DNA from: an uncultured Enorma sp.
Lineage (GTDB): Bacteria; Actinomycetota; Coriobacteriia; Coriobacteriales; Coriobacteriaceae
Reading direction: 5' to 3'
Assembly: GCA_905210055.1 (NCBI GenBank)
Contig: CAJLVH010000109.1
Coordinates: 1 to 6,827 of the forward strand
DNA length: 6,827 nucleotides
The translations under genes were made by a program, and so were the position numbers. The notes beneath the pieces were generated by a model, which searched no databases, was not told the origin of the DNA, and saw only the letters and a list, made by a program, of their open reading frames with translations. Below, in pieces: positions 6,029 to 6,827 of the stretch. Position 1 is the first letter of the stretch; each line of letters opens with the position of its first letter.

Positions 6029-6827
6029 ATGGACGACCGTACAGCGCTCCGGCGCGCTTACGAGACAGCGAGCGCACCACACGAACGATACCGCGTCTCG
6101 ACGCCCCTCACCTACCTCGAGCGGGCGGCACGTACCCGACCGGAATCCGTAGCGGTGGTGGACGAGACTGGCTCCTATACCTACCGCGAGCTCGAGGCCA
6201 TGAGCGAGCGGGTGGGCAGCGCGCTCCTGGAGATGCGAGTCGCCCTCGTGGGAGCAAGCGACACGGCAGTCGCGCCCACTCCGGCCGCCGCACCCGCCGC
6301 GCTCACGCGCCCGCAGCCCGTCGTGATCTTCATGGAGAAGAGCGCCCGCATGCTCGCCGTCTTCTTGGGCACGCTCATGGCAGGCGGCTTCTACGTGCCC
6401 GTCGACCCCGGGACACCCGTGGAGCGCGCGGCAAGCATCTTCGACACGCTATCCTCAGACGGCGCGACCCCGCTCGTCGTCGCGAGCAAGGAGACGAGCG
6501 AAGCGGCGCGCGCCTGCTTCCCCGCTGCGCGCATCTTCACCGTCGAGGAGCTCCTCGTCCACTCCCGCGACGTCGAAGCGCTCGCCGCCCAGGCGCGGGC
6601 CCTTGTCGACACCGCTCCCGCCTACGTGCTCTTTACCTCCGGATCGACGGGGACGCCCAAGGGCGTGGCCGTGAGCCACCGCGCCATCTGCGGGTTCATC
6701 GACGGCTTCGTCGAAACGTTCGACATCCGCGCCCACGACATCATGGGCAACCAGGCACCCTTCGACTTCGACATCTCGGTCAAGGACATCTACGGCTCCC
6801 CCCCCCCCCCCGCCCCCCCCCCCCCCC
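6029..6827 (+). CDS. AMP-binding amino-acid ligase, DltA-like, N-terminal part
   Basis: My translation from the ATG at 6029 (SD GGGAGG 6 bases upstream) stays open to the window end, giving 266 codons. About 257 of these are trustworthy, before the sequence becomes poly-C. It is an ANL-superfamily adenylating enzyme: the ATP-binding loop SGSTGTPKG is at 204-212, and the next core motif NQAPFDFDISVKDIYGS is at about 241-257. The latter closely resembles the NQAPFxFDxSVxDxY of DltA, the D-alanine:carrier-protein ligase that activates D-Ala for teichoic-acid esterification. The missing C-terminal half holds most substrate-specifying residues, so a stand-alone NRPS-type adenylation enzyme is also possible. 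An odd Ala/Pro-rich stretch (about residues 72-97) sits before the VVIFMEKS strand, where relatives have a shorter loop. The enzyme would be cytosolic. Expression is probably set by the structured leader just upstream. Confidence 0.8.
   Translation, partial: MDDRTALRRAYETASAPHERYRVSTPLTYLERAARTRPESVAVVDETGSYTYRELEAMSERVGSALLEMRVALVGASDTAVAPTPAAAPAALTRPQPVVIFMEKSARMLAVFLGTLMAGGFYVPVDPGTPVERAASIFDTLSSDGATPLVVASKETSEAARACFPAARIFTVEELLVHSRDVEALAAQARALVDTAPAYVLFTSGSTGTPKGVAVSHRAICGFIDGFVETFDIRAHDIMGNQAPFDFDISVKDIYGSPPPPAPPPP
6798..6827. other. Poly-C tail, probable sequencing or assembly artefact
   Basis: The last 30 bases are 14 C, one G, then 15 C. They interrupt a conserved coding motif (KDIYGS, where Leu or similar normally follows) and would encode a run of prolines that no ANL enzyme has there. 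An abrupt homopolymer at a sequence end fits the poly-G read artefact of two-colour Illumina chemistry seen from the other strand. The true ligase sequence is probably lost from about 6800 on. Confidence 0.8.

Noticed and set aside
5855..6082. 75-codon open frame on the minus strand across the ligase leader
   Set aside because: It covers the palindromic leader and runs into the ligase start with no convincing SD or domain. If the leader proves to be a dispersed repeat, similar spurious frames would recur elsewhere.

Overview
The window is about 6.8 kb of GC-rich bacterial DNA with clear Shine-Dalgarno (SD) starts. GC-ending codons dominate, and frames opposite the real genes stay open for hundreds of codons. 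The gene set (DUF389 membrane protein, DUF2130 coiled-coil protein, YjjU-type patatin, OmpR-type two-component system, DltA-like ligase) and the base composition suggest a high-GC Gram-positive. A gut Coriobacteriia member such as Collinsella or Olsenella is my best guess, but this is inference and no taxonomic marker is present.

Layout. The left half (1-3237) is on the minus strand: a DUF389 membrane protein cut by the window edge, a DUF2130 protein with a long coiled coil and a nuclease-like core, and a patatin-like phospholipase. A divergent intergenic region (3238-3452) separates these from the plus-strand half: an OmpR/PhoB-type response regulator, a histidine kinase whose start overlaps the regulator's stop by 8 bp, a structured 184-bp leader, and the N-terminal part of an AMP-binding ligase resembling D-alanine ligase DltA. 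The sequence ends in 30 nearly pure C bases, which I read as an assembly or sequencing artefact.

How the parts may work together. The kinase ectodomain is strongly acidic (about 36 acidic against 16 basic residues). The gene just downstream looks like the first enzyme of teichoic-acid D-alanylation, which makes the cell surface less negative. That fits an envelope-charge or cationic-peptide sensing circuit, by analogy with other Dlt-linked two-component systems, but the sequence does not prove the link.

The most interesting non-coding signal lies between kinase and ligase. It holds a bulged hairpin just after the kinase stop, a 10-bp direct repeat, several overlapping and mutually exclusive stems, and a 12-pair hairpin that buries the whole SD of the ligase gene. 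This looks like cis-acting RNA control or a dispersed palindromic repeat. No known riboswitch class was recognised, and no tRNA, rRNA, CRISPR array or insertion sequence was seen.
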